NCBI RefSeq assembly: GCF_041431135.1
Contig: NZ_CP107799.1
Span: forward strand, 7,998,001-8,062,000
Length of the DNA: 64,000 nucleotides
Reading direction: 5' to 3'
From: Streptomyces sp. NBC_00554
Lineage (GTDB): Bacteria > Actinomycetota > Actinomycetes > Streptomycetales > Streptomycetaceae
Shown: positions 52,258-60,507 of the stretch, one piece after another
Layout: each line of letters begins with the position of its first letter
Position numbering within the stretch: the first letter of the stretch is position 1
Program-made: the position numbers and the translations under genes
Notes under the pieces: generated by a model
Told to the model about the DNA's origin: nothing
Databases searched by the model: none
The model's input: only the letters and a program-made list of their open reading frames with translations

Positions 52258-53337
52258 ATGACCGCACCGAACGGCCGGGCGCTTCTGCATCTGGCCGCCG
52301 CTCTCGATCAGCAGGCGGCCTACGATGCCGCCTCCCATGTGGAGTTGGCGCAGCTCGCGGAGCGTGGGGCGTTCGACTTCGTGACGCTCGGCGACACTTT
52401 CGCGCGTCCGGGGCCCGACGCGCTCGCCGTGCTTGCGCGGGTCGCGCCGGTCACCCGCCGGGTCGGTCTGGTGCCGACCGTGACCACCACGCACACCGAG
52501 CCCTTCCATGTACAGGCGGCCGTGGCGACCCTCGACTGGGTCAGTCATGGGCGGGCCGGCTGGCAGATCGACGTGTCGACGTCCGAGGGCGAGGCGCGGC
52601 TGTTCGGCCGGCGGCACGCCGCGCCCGCCGACGCGCTGTGGCGGGAGGCCGGTGAAGTCGCCGACGTGGCCGCCCGGTTGTGGGACAGCTGGCAGGACGA
52701 CGCCGAGATACGCGATGAGTCGACAGGCCGCTTCATCGACCGGGACAGGCTGCACTACGTCGACTTCGAGGGGCCGACCTTCTCGGTGAAGGGCCCCTCG
52801 ATCGTGCCGCGCCCGCCGCAGGGTCACCCCGTCCGGGTCGTCGACGCGACCGAGGGGCATGCCCGGCAGACCGCGGCCCGGTACGCCGATGTGGCGCTCG
52901 TACGGGTCGCGCGCCCGGCGCAGGCCCGCGCTGTACGGGCCGAACTGCGGGAAGGGGCCGCCCGGTTCGGGCGCGACCCCGACGACCTGCGCGTCCTCGC
53001 CGGACTCACCGTCGACCTCGGTGACGGCGAGCACGCGGCCGAACCGGGCCACGGCGGCGGCGGACCCCGGCAGACCGCCCAGGGCCCGCTGTACCGGGGC
53101 GGCCCTGTCGACCTCGCCGACCTGATCGCCTCCTGGCACGAGGCCGACGCCGCCGACGGCTTCCACCTCACGCCCGTCGAACCACTCCGTGACCTGGAAC
53201 GGCTCGTCAACGGAACGGTGGCGCTGCTCCAGCACCGCGGCCTGTTCCGCACCTTCTATCCGGGCAGCACGCTCCGGGAGCACCTGGGGCTCGCCCGGCC
53301 CGCCAACCAGTACGCCGTGGCAGGGGGAACGTCATGA
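52258..53337 (+). CDS. LLM-class flavin-dependent monooxygenase 1
   Basis: A 359-residue luciferase-like TIM-barrel protein. Early strands read LLHLAAALDQQAAYD and FDFVTLGDTFARPGPDALAVLARVAPVTRRVGLVPTVTTT (cut: FVTLGDTFARPGPDALAVLA), with HTEPFHVQAAVATLDWVSHGRAGWQIDVST, the LLM motif near residue 95. Likely uses reduced FMN and oxygen on a sulfur or nitrogen compound. It overlaps the next monooxygenase by four bases. Shorter than the NtaA/DszA group, so a partner role is possible. Confidence 0.83.
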   Translation: MTAPNGRALLHLAAALDQQAAYDAASHVELAQLAERGAFDFVTLGDTFARPGPDALAVLARVAPVTRRVGLVPTVTTTHTEPFHVQAAVATLDWVSHGRAGWQIDVSTSEGEARLFGRRHAAPADALWREAGEVADVAARLWDSWQDDAEIRDESTGRFIDRDRLHYVDFEGPTFSVKGPSIVPRPPQGHPVRVVDATEGHARQTAARYADVALVRVARPAQARAVRAELREGAARFGRDPDDLRVLAGLTVDLGDGEHAAEPGHGGGGPRQTAQGPLYRGGPVDLADLIASWHEADAADGFHLTPVEPLRDLERLVNGTVALLQHRGLFRTFYPGSTLREHLGLARPANQYAVAGGTS

Positions 53338-54632
53338 CCGTACGCAAGCAGCTGCACCTCGCCGCCCACTTCCCGGGCGTCAACAGCACCACCGTGTGGG
53401 CCGATCCCCGGTCGAAGTCCCAGATCGACTTCGCGTCCTTCGAGCACCTCGCGCGCACCGCCGAGCGCGGTCTGTTCGACTTCTTCTTCCTCGCCGAGGG
53501 GCTGCGGCTGCGGGAGCACCGGGGACGTATCCATGACCTGGACGTCGTGGGACGGCCCGAGTCGATCACCGTGCTCAACGCGCTCGCGGCCGTCACCGAG
53601 CGGCTCGGGCTCGCCGCCACGGTCAACGCGACCTTCAACGAGCCCTACGAACTCGCCCGCAGGTTCGCCACCTTGGACCATCTGAGCGGGGGCCGGGCCG
53701 CCTGGAACGTGGTGACCTCCTCCGACGCCTTCACCGGCGAGAACTTCCGCCGCGGCGGCTTCCTCGACCGCGCGGACCGCTACACCCGCGCCGCCGAATT
53801 CCTCTCCACGGCAAGGGAGTTGTGGGACTCTTGGACGCCCGAGGGTCTTCCTCGCCCCTTCGCGCACCGAGGCGAACACTTCGACATCGCGGGCGAGTTC
53901 GGCCTGCCGCGCTCCCCGCAGGGGCACCCCGTCGTCATCCAGGCCGGGGACTCCCCGGATGGCCGTGAGTTCGCCGCGTCCGCCGCCGACGTGATCTTCA
54001 CGCGCCACGGGAGCCTGGAGGCGGGCCGGGAGTTCTACGCCGATGTGAAGGGGCGGCTCGCGAGGTACGGGCGGGCGCTCGAGGACCTGAAGATCATGCC
54101 CGGGGTCACCGTCGTGCTCGGGGACACGGCCGCCGAGGCGCAGGAGCGGGCGGCCGACATCCGCCGCCTGCAGGTCTCGCCGCAGAGCGCGATCCTCGCC
54201 CTGGAGCAGATCTGGGGCGTCGACCTCTCCTCGTACGACCCCGACGGGCCCCTTCCGGACATCGACCCGGATCCGGAGTCGACCCTCGTGCAGGGGCGCG
54301 TGAAAATCGCCGACCCCTTCGCGATCGCCGAGAAGTGGCGGGCCCTGTCGCGGGAGAAGGGCCTGTCCATCCGGCAGACCGTGATCGAGGCGAGCGGCCG
54401 GCAGTCCTTCATCGGCACCCCGGAGTCCGTCGCCGCCGAGCTCGACGAGTTCGTGACGAACGACGCCGCCGACGGCTTCATCCTCGTACCGCATCTGACA
54501 CCCGGCGGCCTCGACGAGTTCGTGGACCGGGTGGTGCCGCTGCTCCAGGAGCGCGGCGCGTTCCGTACGGAATACACGGGCACGACGCTGCGCTCACACC
54601 TCGGGTTGCCGGATCCGGTGTGGAAGGGTTGA
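53334..54632 (+). CDS. LLM-class flavin monooxygenase 2 (NtaA/SnaA/DszA-like)
   Basis: A 432-residue monooxygenase of the class that includes nitrilotriacetate and dibenzothiophene-sulfone enzymes. Features are FEHLARTAERGLFDFFFLAEGLRLR, ATVNATFNEPYELARRFATLDHLSGGRAAWNVVTS (cut: ATLDHLSGGRAAWNVVTS) and HPVVIQAGDSPDGREFAAS, all family hallmarks. In B. subtilis, comparable enzymes beside a two-SBP/two-permease/one-ATPase importer act on S-substituted cysteines. ATG 53334 overlaps monooxygenase 1 by four bases. The substrate here is inferred. Confidence 0.88.
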   Translation: MTVRKQLHLAAHFPGVNSTTVWADPRSKSQIDFASFEHLARTAERGLFDFFFLAEGLRLREHRGRIHDLDVVGRPESITVLNALAAVTERLGLAATVNATFNEPYELARRFATLDHLSGGRAAWNVVTSSDAFTGENFRRGGFLDRADRYTRAAEFLSTARELWDSWTPEGLPRPFAHRGEHFDIAGEFGLPRSPQGHPVVIQAGDSPDGREFAASAADVIFTRHGSLEAGREFYADVKGRLARYGRALEDLKIMPGVTVVLGDTAAEAQERAADIRRLQVSPQSAILALEQIWGVDLSSYDPDGPLPDIDPDPESTLVQGRVKIADPFAIAEKWRALSREKGLSIRQTVIEASGRQSFIGTPESVAAELDEFVTNDAADGFILVPHLTPGGLDEFVDRVVPLLQERGAFRTEYTGTTLRSHLGLPDPVWKG

Positions 54633-54636
54633 TCAC

Positions 54637-55419
54637 ATGACGACGGACGCATCCGAGGACTGGAAGCACTGGCACGAGCACCGCGACGAATCGGTGTCCG
54701 CGCCCTACGGACCGCTCACGCTCACGGGCACGTACTGGATCGAGGACCATCCGGAAGGGCAACTTCCGGGCATTCCGGGGCGATGGACCGCCGGGGACGA
54801 CGCGGTCGTACTGACGGCGACAGCCGAGGACGGTCTCACCGTCGACGGGGAGCCCTTCACCGGCGAGGTGACGCTCGGCGCCGATCTCGGTCCGGCGGAC
54901 GGGGCCCGCGTCGGGCGCGGCGAGCGCCGGTTCGTCGTCCTCGTGCGGGAAGGGGTCTGGGGCGTACGCGACTTCGACCCCGGCTCACCCGCACGGCAGG
55001 CGTTCAAGGGCATCGACGCGACCGGGTACGACCCGCGCTGGTCGGTGCCGGGGCACTTCACGCCGTACGGCGAGGGCCGCACCGTACGCGTCGAGAACGC
55101 GGACGGACAGGCGCGCGGGCTGGGGCTGGGCGGGGTGCTCGCCTTCACCCTCGACGGACAGGACCTCACGCTTCAGGTCTCGGTCGAGGGCGACGGCTCG
55201 CTCTGGGCCGTGTTCGCCGACTCCACGAGCGGGGAGAGCAGTTACCGCTTCCGGTTCCTGCGGCCCGCGGCGCCCGACGCCGAGGGGCGTACGACGGTGG
55301 ACTTCAACCGGGCCGTGCTCCCGCCGTGCGCCTTCGCGGACCACTTCATCTGCCCGTTCCCGCCGCCCGGGAACACCCTGGGCACGGCGGTCGAGGCGGG
55401 GGAGCGGAACCTGCTCTGA
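54637..55419 (+). CDS. DUF1684-family protein
   Basis: A 260-residue protein with the DUF1684 pattern: WKHWHEHRDESVSAPYGPLTLTGTYWIE at the start, then beta-rich VVLTATAEDGLTVDGEPFTG, YDPRWSVPGHFTPYG and VDFNRAVLPPCAFADHFICPFPPPGN near the end. The function of the family is unknown; it is often found near sulfur or alkane-oxidising monooxygenases. It starts four bases after the monooxygenase stop and closes the operon; the hairpin at 55441-55470 follows. Confidence 0.84.
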   Translation: MTTDASEDWKHWHEHRDESVSAPYGPLTLTGTYWIEDHPEGQLPGIPGRWTAGDDAVVLTATAEDGLTVDGEPFTGEVTLGADLGPADGARVGRGERRFVVLVREGVWGVRDFDPGSPARQAFKGIDATGYDPRWSVPGHFTPYGEGRTVRVENADGQARGLGLGGVLAFTLDGQDLTLQVSVEGDGSLWAVFADSTSGESSYRFRFLRPAAPDAEGRTTVDFNRAVLPPCAFADHFICPFPPPGNTLGTAVEAGERNLL

Positions 55420-55440
55420 GACGCCCGGTTTCCGGCATGC

Positions 55441-55470
55441 GCGCGCCGACGGTGGTCTTCGTCGGCGCGC
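55441..55470 (+). terminator. Terminator of the monooxygenase operon
   Basis: GCGCGCCGAC-N10-GTCGGCGCGC, a perfect 10-base stem 22 bases after the DUF1684 stop. Confidence 0.75.
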
Positions 55471-55859
55471 GTTCGTGTGCTCGTATTCCGCCGCCCCGTG
55501 CATCCGCCGTGTGCATGACAGGAATACGCCATTCTGGGCCGGCGCGCCGTCTGTTGAGCTTCGGCATCTGTCGCGGGCGGCACTCGCCGACGGCCACTGC
55601 GGTGACGTGGTCAATGCCTGTCAACACGCGTAGTTCGTGGGCGTGGTCCGCGCAAGATCTACCTCCCCGCGCTGTCCAACAGTTGAACCCTGTACGGCCG
55701 AAAGGCGCCCTTGCGCCCATCAGCCGCGCGGCCGAATACTCCCCCACAGCGCTTCCCAGGAGCACGGCTTGTCCGGAATCCGGGCAGGGGTGTCTCTGGC
55801 TGCGCCTCACGGGCCCCGACCCCACGCGGGCCCCTTACTTCCCCTCGGAGGAATGACAC
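55471..55859. other. Intergenic region upstream of protease gene
   Basis: About 390 bases with no convincing gene. It must hold the promoter of the streptogrisin-like gene; TGTCCAACAGTTGAACCCTG near 55673 is AT-richer than its surroundings. The ribosome site GGAGGAA ends eight bases before GTG 55860. Confidence 0.5.
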
Positions 55860-56762
55860 GTGAGGATCAAGCGCACTACCCCCCGCAACGGCATAGCGAG
55901 ACGGACCCGGCTGATCGCCGTCAGCGCCGGACTCGTAGCCGCGGCAGCGATCACCGTCCCCAACGCGAGCGCGGCCGACGTCCACACCTTCAGCACCACC
56001 CAACTGAGTTCCGTGAACAAGTCGGTACTCAAGTCCGACATCGCGGGTACCGCCTGGGTGGTCGACGCCAAGACGAACCGCGTCGTCGTCACCGTCGACA
56101 GCACGGTCTCGGCGGCCGAGATCGCGGAGATCAAGAAGGACGCGGGCGGCAACGCCGGCGCCCTCACGATCAAGCACACCCCGGGCAAGTTCAACAAGCT
56201 GATCAACGGCGGCGACGCCATCTACGGTGGCGGCTACCGCTGCTCGCTCGGCTTCAACGTCGTCAGCGGGAGCACCTACTACTTCCTGACCGCCGGGCAC
56301 TGCGGAGAGGTCGCCTCGACCTGGTACTCCAACTCCGGTCAGACCACCACGCTGGGCACGAACTACGGCTACAGCTTCCCGACCAACGACTACGCGCTGG
56401 TCCGCTACACCAACACGTCGGTCACCAAGTCCGGCACCGCGGGCAACACCGACATCACCAGCTCCGGCAATGCCTCCGTGGGCCAGGCGGTCATCCGTGA
56501 CGGCTCCACGACCGGCATCCACACCGGGACCGTGACCGGCCTCAACGCCACCGTCAACTACGGCAGCGGCGACGTGGTCTACCAGATGATCCAGACCAAC
56601 GTCTGTGCCGAGGGCGGCGACTCCGGTGGCGCCCTCTACACCTCCGGTGGCGTCGCGCTCGGTCTGACCTCCGGTGGCAGCGGCAACTGCAGCTCGGGCG
56701 GCACGACCTTCTTCCAGCCCGTGGCCGAGGCCCTCAGCCGCTACGGTGTCTCCGTCTACTGA
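55860..56762 (+). CDS. Secreted S1 serine protease, streptogrisin B-like
   Basis: A 300-residue preproenzyme. Signal peptide about 1-38 (ending NASA), propeptide to residue 114, mature enzyme from Ile115 (INGGDAIYGGG), 186 residues, like streptogrisin B. The catalytic triad is His147 (LTAGHC), Asp177 (TNDYALV) and Ser255 (EGGDSGG). Cysteine pairs 128/148 and 249/277 fit the family disulfides. The start is GTG 55860 behind GGAGGAA. Secreted to digest protein in the medium; folding needs the propeptide in this family. Confidence 0.95.
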   Translation: MRIKRTTPRNGIARRTRLIAVSAGLVAAAAITVPNASAADVHTFSTTQLSSVNKSVLKSDIAGTAWVVDAKTNRVVVTVDSTVSAAEIAEIKKDAGGNAGALTIKHTPGKFNKLINGGDAIYGGGYRCSLGFNVVSGSTYYFLTAGHCGEVASTWYSNSGQTTTLGTNYGYSFPTNDYALVRYTNTSVTKSGTAGNTDITSSGNASVGQAVIRDGSTTGIHTGTVTGLNATVNYGSGDVVYQMIQTNVCAEGGDSGGALYTSGGVALGLTSGGSGNCSSGGTTFFQPVAEALSRYGVSVY

Positions 56763-56815
56763 CCCGACCGGCGCACCACAAGCACGCGCACGACCTGACC
56801 GTGCAGCCAGCAGCA

Positions 56816-56854
56816 GGCGAGCCCCCGCACTCAACTGACGTGCGGGGGCTCGCC
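56816..56854. terminator. Terminator after first protease gene
   Basis: GGCGAGCCCCCGCAC (56816-56830) and GTGCGGGGGCTCGCC (56840-56854), a perfect 15-base stem with a nine-base loop. Confidence 0.87.
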
Positions 56855-56925
56855 CTTGCTCGGGTGACGGAGTTACCGTCGACGTACATGCCTGATGCGC
56901 CCACTTCGGACCCTGGGGGGCCGTA

Positions 56926-57795
56926 ATGGTGGAGGAGCTGGTGGCGGCGGGAGTTACCGTCGCGTCGGTGGGGCTGGTCTATGTGATGGCCGGGGCCCGT
57001 GTCGTCAAACAGTACGAACGGGGCGTGGTGCTGCGGCTCGGCCGGCTGCGCACGCAGGTACGCGGTCCCGGGTTCACGATGATCGTGCCCTTCGTCGACA
57101 AGCTGCGTAAGGTCAATATGCAGATCGTGACGATGCCGGTGCCGGCGCAGGACGGCATCACCAGGGACAACGTCACGGTCCGGGTGGACGCCGTCATCTA
57201 CTTCAAGGTGATCGACGCCGCCGACGCCGTCATCCAGGTCGAGGACTACCAGTTCGCGGTCTCGCAGATGGCGCAGACATCGCTGCGCTCGATCATCGGC
57301 AAGAGCGATCTCGACGATCTCCTCTCCAACCGCGAAAAGCTCAACCAGGGACTGGAGTTGATGATCGACAGCCCGGCGGTCGGCTGGGGTGTGCAGATCG
57401 ACCGCGTCGAGATCAAGGACGTGTCGCTGCCGGAGACGATGAAACGGTCGATGGCCCGGCAGGCCGAGGCCGACCGTGAGCGCCGCGCCCGGGTCATCAA
57501 CGCCGACGCGGAACTTCAGGCGTCGAAGAAGCTGGCGGAGGCCGCCGGGGTGATGTCCGAGCAGCCCGCGGCGCTCCAACTGCGGCTGCTGCAGACGGTG
57601 GTGGCGGTCGCCGCTGAAAAGAACTCCACGCTGGTGCTGCCCTTCCCGGTGGAGCTGCTGCGGTTCCTGGAGCGGGCGCAGCAGCCCCCGGCATCTCCGG
57701 CGGCAGTGCCTCAGCAACCGGTGCAGGAGCAACTCCCGCCTGCCGAGCCTCCGATGGAATCGGACCCCGAGGGGTCGAAAACAGGACAGGACTAG
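56926..57795 (+). CDS. Slipin/SPFH (band 7) membrane protein
   Basis: A 289-residue protein of the stomatin/prohibitin superfamily, thought to organise membrane microdomains. One N-terminal transmembrane helix (about 3-24), then the SPFH domain with RVVKQYERGVVLRLGRLR and RGPGFTMIVPFVDKLRKVNMQIVTMPVPAQDGITRDNVTV (cut: PGFTMIVPFVDKLRKVNMQ). A coiled coil with ARQAEADRERRARVINADAE follows, and a Pro-rich tail. No NfeD partner gene is adjacent. It lies between two secreted proteases. Confidence 0.91.
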   Translation: MVEELVAAGVTVASVGLVYVMAGARVVKQYERGVVLRLGRLRTQVRGPGFTMIVPFVDKLRKVNMQIVTMPVPAQDGITRDNVTVRVDAVIYFKVIDAADAVIQVEDYQFAVSQMAQTSLRSIIGKSDLDDLLSNREKLNQGLELMIDSPAVGWGVQIDRVEIKDVSLPETMKRSMARQAEADRERRARVINADAELQASKKLAEAAGVMSEQPAALQLRLLQTVVAVAAEKNSTLVLPFPVELLRFLERAQQPPASPAAVPQQPVQEQLPPAEPPMESDPEGSKTGQD

Positions 57796-57809
57796 ACCTC
57801 ACAGGCTGC

Positions 57810-57898
57810 ACAACGGGCGCTCGCACCCAGTGTTTGCACTGGGAACCGACGTGCCCTGACCACGCAGGGTCAAGTCCGGGGGAGCGTGCGCCCGTTGT
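57810..57898. ncRNA. Multi-branched inverted-repeat element
   Basis: An outer 11-base perfect stem, ACAACGGGCGC (57810-57820) and GCGCCCGTTGT (57888-57898), encloses hairpin CCCAGTG-TTTG-CACTGGG (57826-57843) and hairpin CCCTG-ACCACG-CAGGG (57854-57869). The layout is a three-way junction 15 bases after the slipin stop. It may be the slipin 3' end, a processed RNA or a DNA site; not a tRNA. Confidence 0.5.
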
Positions 57899-58075
57899 CT
57901 ACGCGCGTCCTGAAGTCGACCTTGTGTGCCCCCTGTCAGGCTGGGAATAGTGGGTGACGAACAAATTGGCATGGACGCGGCGTTTTCTGTTGTGAGCCGG
58001 GTACATGTCCGTACGCCTTCCGGTCGGAGAGGTCCCCACAACCTCCCGGCCGCTCCCCCCACAGGAGGACGTAAC

Positions 58076-59155
58076 TTGAAGCACCGACGCATACCCAAGC
58101 GGCGTGCCGCCGTGGCAGGTGCGGGCATCGCCGCACTGGTCGCCGCGGGAGTCACCTTCCAGACTGCGAACGCGAGTGAGGTGACGAAGACCCCCGCGCC
58201 CGAGACCCTCTCGATCGCGGCGGCCGGAAAGCTCGCCTCGACCCTCGGCAAGGACCTCGGCGCCGACGCGGCGGGAACGTATTACGACGCGAAGGCCAAG
58301 CTTCTCGTCGTCAACGTGCTCGACGAGACCGCCGCGAAGACCGCCCAGGCGGCGGGCGCCCAGGCCAGAATCGTCGAGAACTCCCTCGCCGAGCTGACGA
58401 GCGCCCGTACGACGCTCAAGAACGACGCGACCATCCCTGGCACCTCGTGGGCGACCGACCCGCAGACCAACAAGGTCGTCGTCACCGCGGACAGCACGGT
58501 CTCCAAGGCCGAACTGGCCAAGCTGACCGAGGTCGTCGAGGGGCTCGGCTCCAAGGCCGAACTCCAGCGTACGAAGGGGGAGTTCAAGCCCTTCGTCGCG
58601 GGCGGCGACGCGATCACCGGTGGTGGTGGCCGCTGCTCGCTCGGCTTCAACGTGGTCAAGGGCGGCGAGCCGTACTTCATCACCGCCGGGCACTGCACCG
58701 AGGCGATCTCCACCTGGTCCGCGGGCGGAACCGTGATCGGCGAGAACGAGCAGTCCAGCTTCCCCGGCAACGACTACGGCCTCGTCAAGTACACCGCCGA
58801 CGTCGACCACCCGAGCGAGGTCGACCTCTACAACGGCTCGGCGCAGGCCATCACCCAGGCCGGCGACCCGACCGTCGGCCAGTCGGTGACCCGCAGCGGT
58901 TCGACGACCCAGGTGCACAGCGGCACGGTCACCGGCCTGGACGCCACCGTGAACTACGGCAACGGCGACATCGTCAACGGGCTCATCCAGACGAACGTCT
59001 GCGCCGAGCCCGGTGACAGCGGCGGCTCGCTCTTCTCGGGCTCCACCGCGATCGGCCTCACCTCGGGCGGCAGCGGCGACTGCACCTCCGGTGGCGAGAC
59101 CTTCTTCCAGCCGGTCACGGAGGCGCTTTCCGCGACGGGTTCCTCGATCGGCTGA
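58076..59155 (+). CDS. Secreted S1 serine protease, streptogrisin D-like
   Basis: A 359-residue preproenzyme from TTG 58076, chosen because AGGAGG lies just upstream and no ATG or GTG fits. Signal peptide about 1-33, a long propeptide to about 173 with the alpha-lytic-protease pro-domain (IPGTSWATDPQTNKVVVTAD), then the mature domain with VAGGDAITGGGGRCSLGFNVV. The triad is His206, Asp233 and Ser315 (EPGDSGG). The sequence KGGEPYFITAGHC and NDYGLVKYT are as I recall from streptogrisin D. The propeptide is about 60 residues longer than in the upstream paralogue. Confidence 0.94.
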   Translation: MKHRRIPKRRAAVAGAGIAALVAAGVTFQTANASEVTKTPAPETLSIAAAGKLASTLGKDLGADAAGTYYDAKAKLLVVNVLDETAAKTAQAAGAQARIVENSLAELTSARTTLKNDATIPGTSWATDPQTNKVVVTADSTVSKAELAKLTEVVEGLGSKAELQRTKGEFKPFVAGGDAITGGGGRCSLGFNVVKGGEPYFITAGHCTEAISTWSAGGTVIGENEQSSFPGNDYGLVKYTADVDHPSEVDLYNGSAQAITQAGDPTVGQSVTRSGSTTQVHSGTVTGLDATVNYGNGDIVNGLIQTNVCAEPGDSGGSLFSGSTAIGLTSGGSGDCTSGGETFFQPVTEALSATGSSIG

Positions 59156-59183
59156 CGGCTTCACCGCTTCACTGAAGAGACGG

Positions 59184-59221
59184 AGTCCCGTCCCCGCGCA
59201 CGTTGCGGGGGCGGGGCTTTC
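59184..59221 (+). terminator. Terminator after second protease gene
   Basis: AGTCCCGTCCCCGC (59184-59197) pairs with GCGGGGGCGGGGCT (59205-59218), allowing G-U pairs, and TTTC follows. Confidence 0.75.
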
Positions 59222-59286
59222 TCGTGTGCGGCGTACTACGGGCGTACTGCCGACCGGGGGAGGGCGTACCACCGCGGAAGCCGGTT

Positions 59287-60270
59287 TCAGGCGACGTGGG
59301 GTGTCACCGCTCCTGCCGGATGCACCGTCCCGGGGCCGAACCGGTTCCGGGCGCGGTCGGCGGCGGCCTCGATGCGGCGGGCTTTCTCGTCGATCGGATC
59401 GAAGGCCAGCTGATGAGAGGTCAGTTCGGCGGCGATCAGGTCCTCCGCCCGCAGGGAGAGGGTGCGGACGCGGGCGCGCTGAAGGGTGAGCCGGTCGTGG
59501 AGCTCGTAGGCGAGTGCTGTCAGGGAGCGTGTGTGGGCGGTGGGTTCGCTCAGTTTCCGGGTGCGGGTTGTCGTCGAACGGTCCGCGTAGCGGACGCTGA
59601 GGGTGAGAGTGCGCGCGGCCTGGGACTCGGCGCGCAGCTGCAGACCGAGGCGGTCGGTGAGCGAGAGCAGGGCGGCGCGCTGCCGTTCCCGGTCCAGTTC
59701 GTCCTGGGCGAAGCGGTGTTCGACGCTCATCGAGCGGGACGCTGCTGAGGGGATCACCGGTGTCGGGTCGAGGCCGCGCGCCGCGTCATGGAGGCGGCGG
59801 CCGGCGGTGGCGCCCAGGATGCGCTGCAGCGTGCCGAGCGGTGCGGCGGCGATCCTGCCGACGCTGTCCAGGCCGTACGAGGACAGGGTGCGGGCGGTCG
59901 CAGGTCCCACGCCTTGCAGAGCGGCGGCGGGCTTCTTCGCGAGGAAGGCGGTGACCGTGTCGATGTCGTCGGGCAGGGTGCGCACTGCCGAGGGCGGGCC
60001 GTCGGCCGCGACCATGCGGGCGAGCAGTGGGTTCGCGGCGACCCCGACCGTCGAGCGGAGCCCGTACAGCCCTCCGGTGCGTGCCCGGATGCGTTCGGCC
60101 AGTGCCGTGGCGTCCGTGCCGAAGTAGCGCAGGCTGCCGGAGACATCGGCCAGTGCGGCGTCCGGCGGCAGCGACTGCACCAGGGGGGTGTACTCGGCCA
60201 GCAGGGCGAGAAGACGGCAGTGGATCCGCTCGTCCGACAGGTCGTGGAAGTGGATGTAGAGGATGCTCAT
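59287..60270 (-). CDS. ImuB-like Y-family polymerase homologue lacking catalytic acids
   Basis: A 327-residue protein with palm, fingers, HhH thumb (ALQGVGPATARTLSSYGLDSVG) and little-finger regions of Y-family polymerases. The metal-binding positions are lost: the N-terminal DxD region reads ILYIHFHDL, and the SxDE region reads DAALADVSGSLRYFG. This resembles ImuB, which acts as an adaptor for DnaE2 in mutagenic repair. No imuA or dnaE2 is adjacent in the window. ATG 60270 was chosen at MSILYIHFHDL; the frame is open further upstream. Confidence 0.82.
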   Translation of the reverse strand: MSILYIHFHDLSDERIHCRLLALLAEYTPLVQSLPPDAALADVSGSLRYFGTDATALAERIRARTGGLYGLRSTVGVAANPLLARMVAADGPPSAVRTLPDDIDTVTAFLAKKPAAALQGVGPATARTLSSYGLDSVGRIAAAPLGTLQRILGATAGRRLHDAARGLDPTPVIPSAASRSMSVEHRFAQDELDRERQRAALLSLTDRLGLQLRAESQAARTLTLSVRYADRSTTTRTRKLSEPTAHTRSLTALAYELHDRLTLQRARVRTLSLRAEDLIAAELTSHQLAFDPIDEKARRIEAAADRARNRFGPGTVHPAGAVTPHVA

Positions 60271-60314
60271 CCCGCTCCGCCCACCTCCAGCTGCAGGGGT
60301 GGTTCGTCCGCCCC

Positions 60315-60342
60315 CGAACAATATATCGAACGTAATTCGAAC
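60315..60342 (-). promoter_or_regulatory. CGAAC repeats upstream of the ImuB-like gene
   Basis: Three CGAAC units at 60315, 60327 and 60338, one helical turn apart, in an AT-rich stretch 45 bases upstream of the start. TCGAA-CGTAA-TTCGA (60326-60340) is a palindrome. Both resemble, but do not match exactly, the actinobacterial LexA box CGAAC-N4-GTTCG. Confidence 0.4.
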
Positions 60343-60507
60343 ACGCGACTCTTGGCAGGTGCGGTGTCGTCGTGACTCGTCGGCACCGGCTTGCGAGTGG
60401 TCGCCGTTGTTCGGGAGCGGCAGTGAGGCACCACCCGCCACACCAGGGCCCCTCCTTGTCGAGGTGACCGACAATGGGTTGTGCACCCGCGAAGAGGAGC
60501 CACCCCG

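Noticed and set aside
57810..57898. tRNA-like cloverleaf
   Set aside because: The arms do not have tRNA lengths, there is no TTC-type loop or acceptor pattern.
60326..60340. A true LexA (SOS) box before the ImuB-like gene
   Set aside because: The palindrome is one base shorter than CGAAC-N4-GTTCG and the alternative register has only one good half-site; kept as a weak candidate only.
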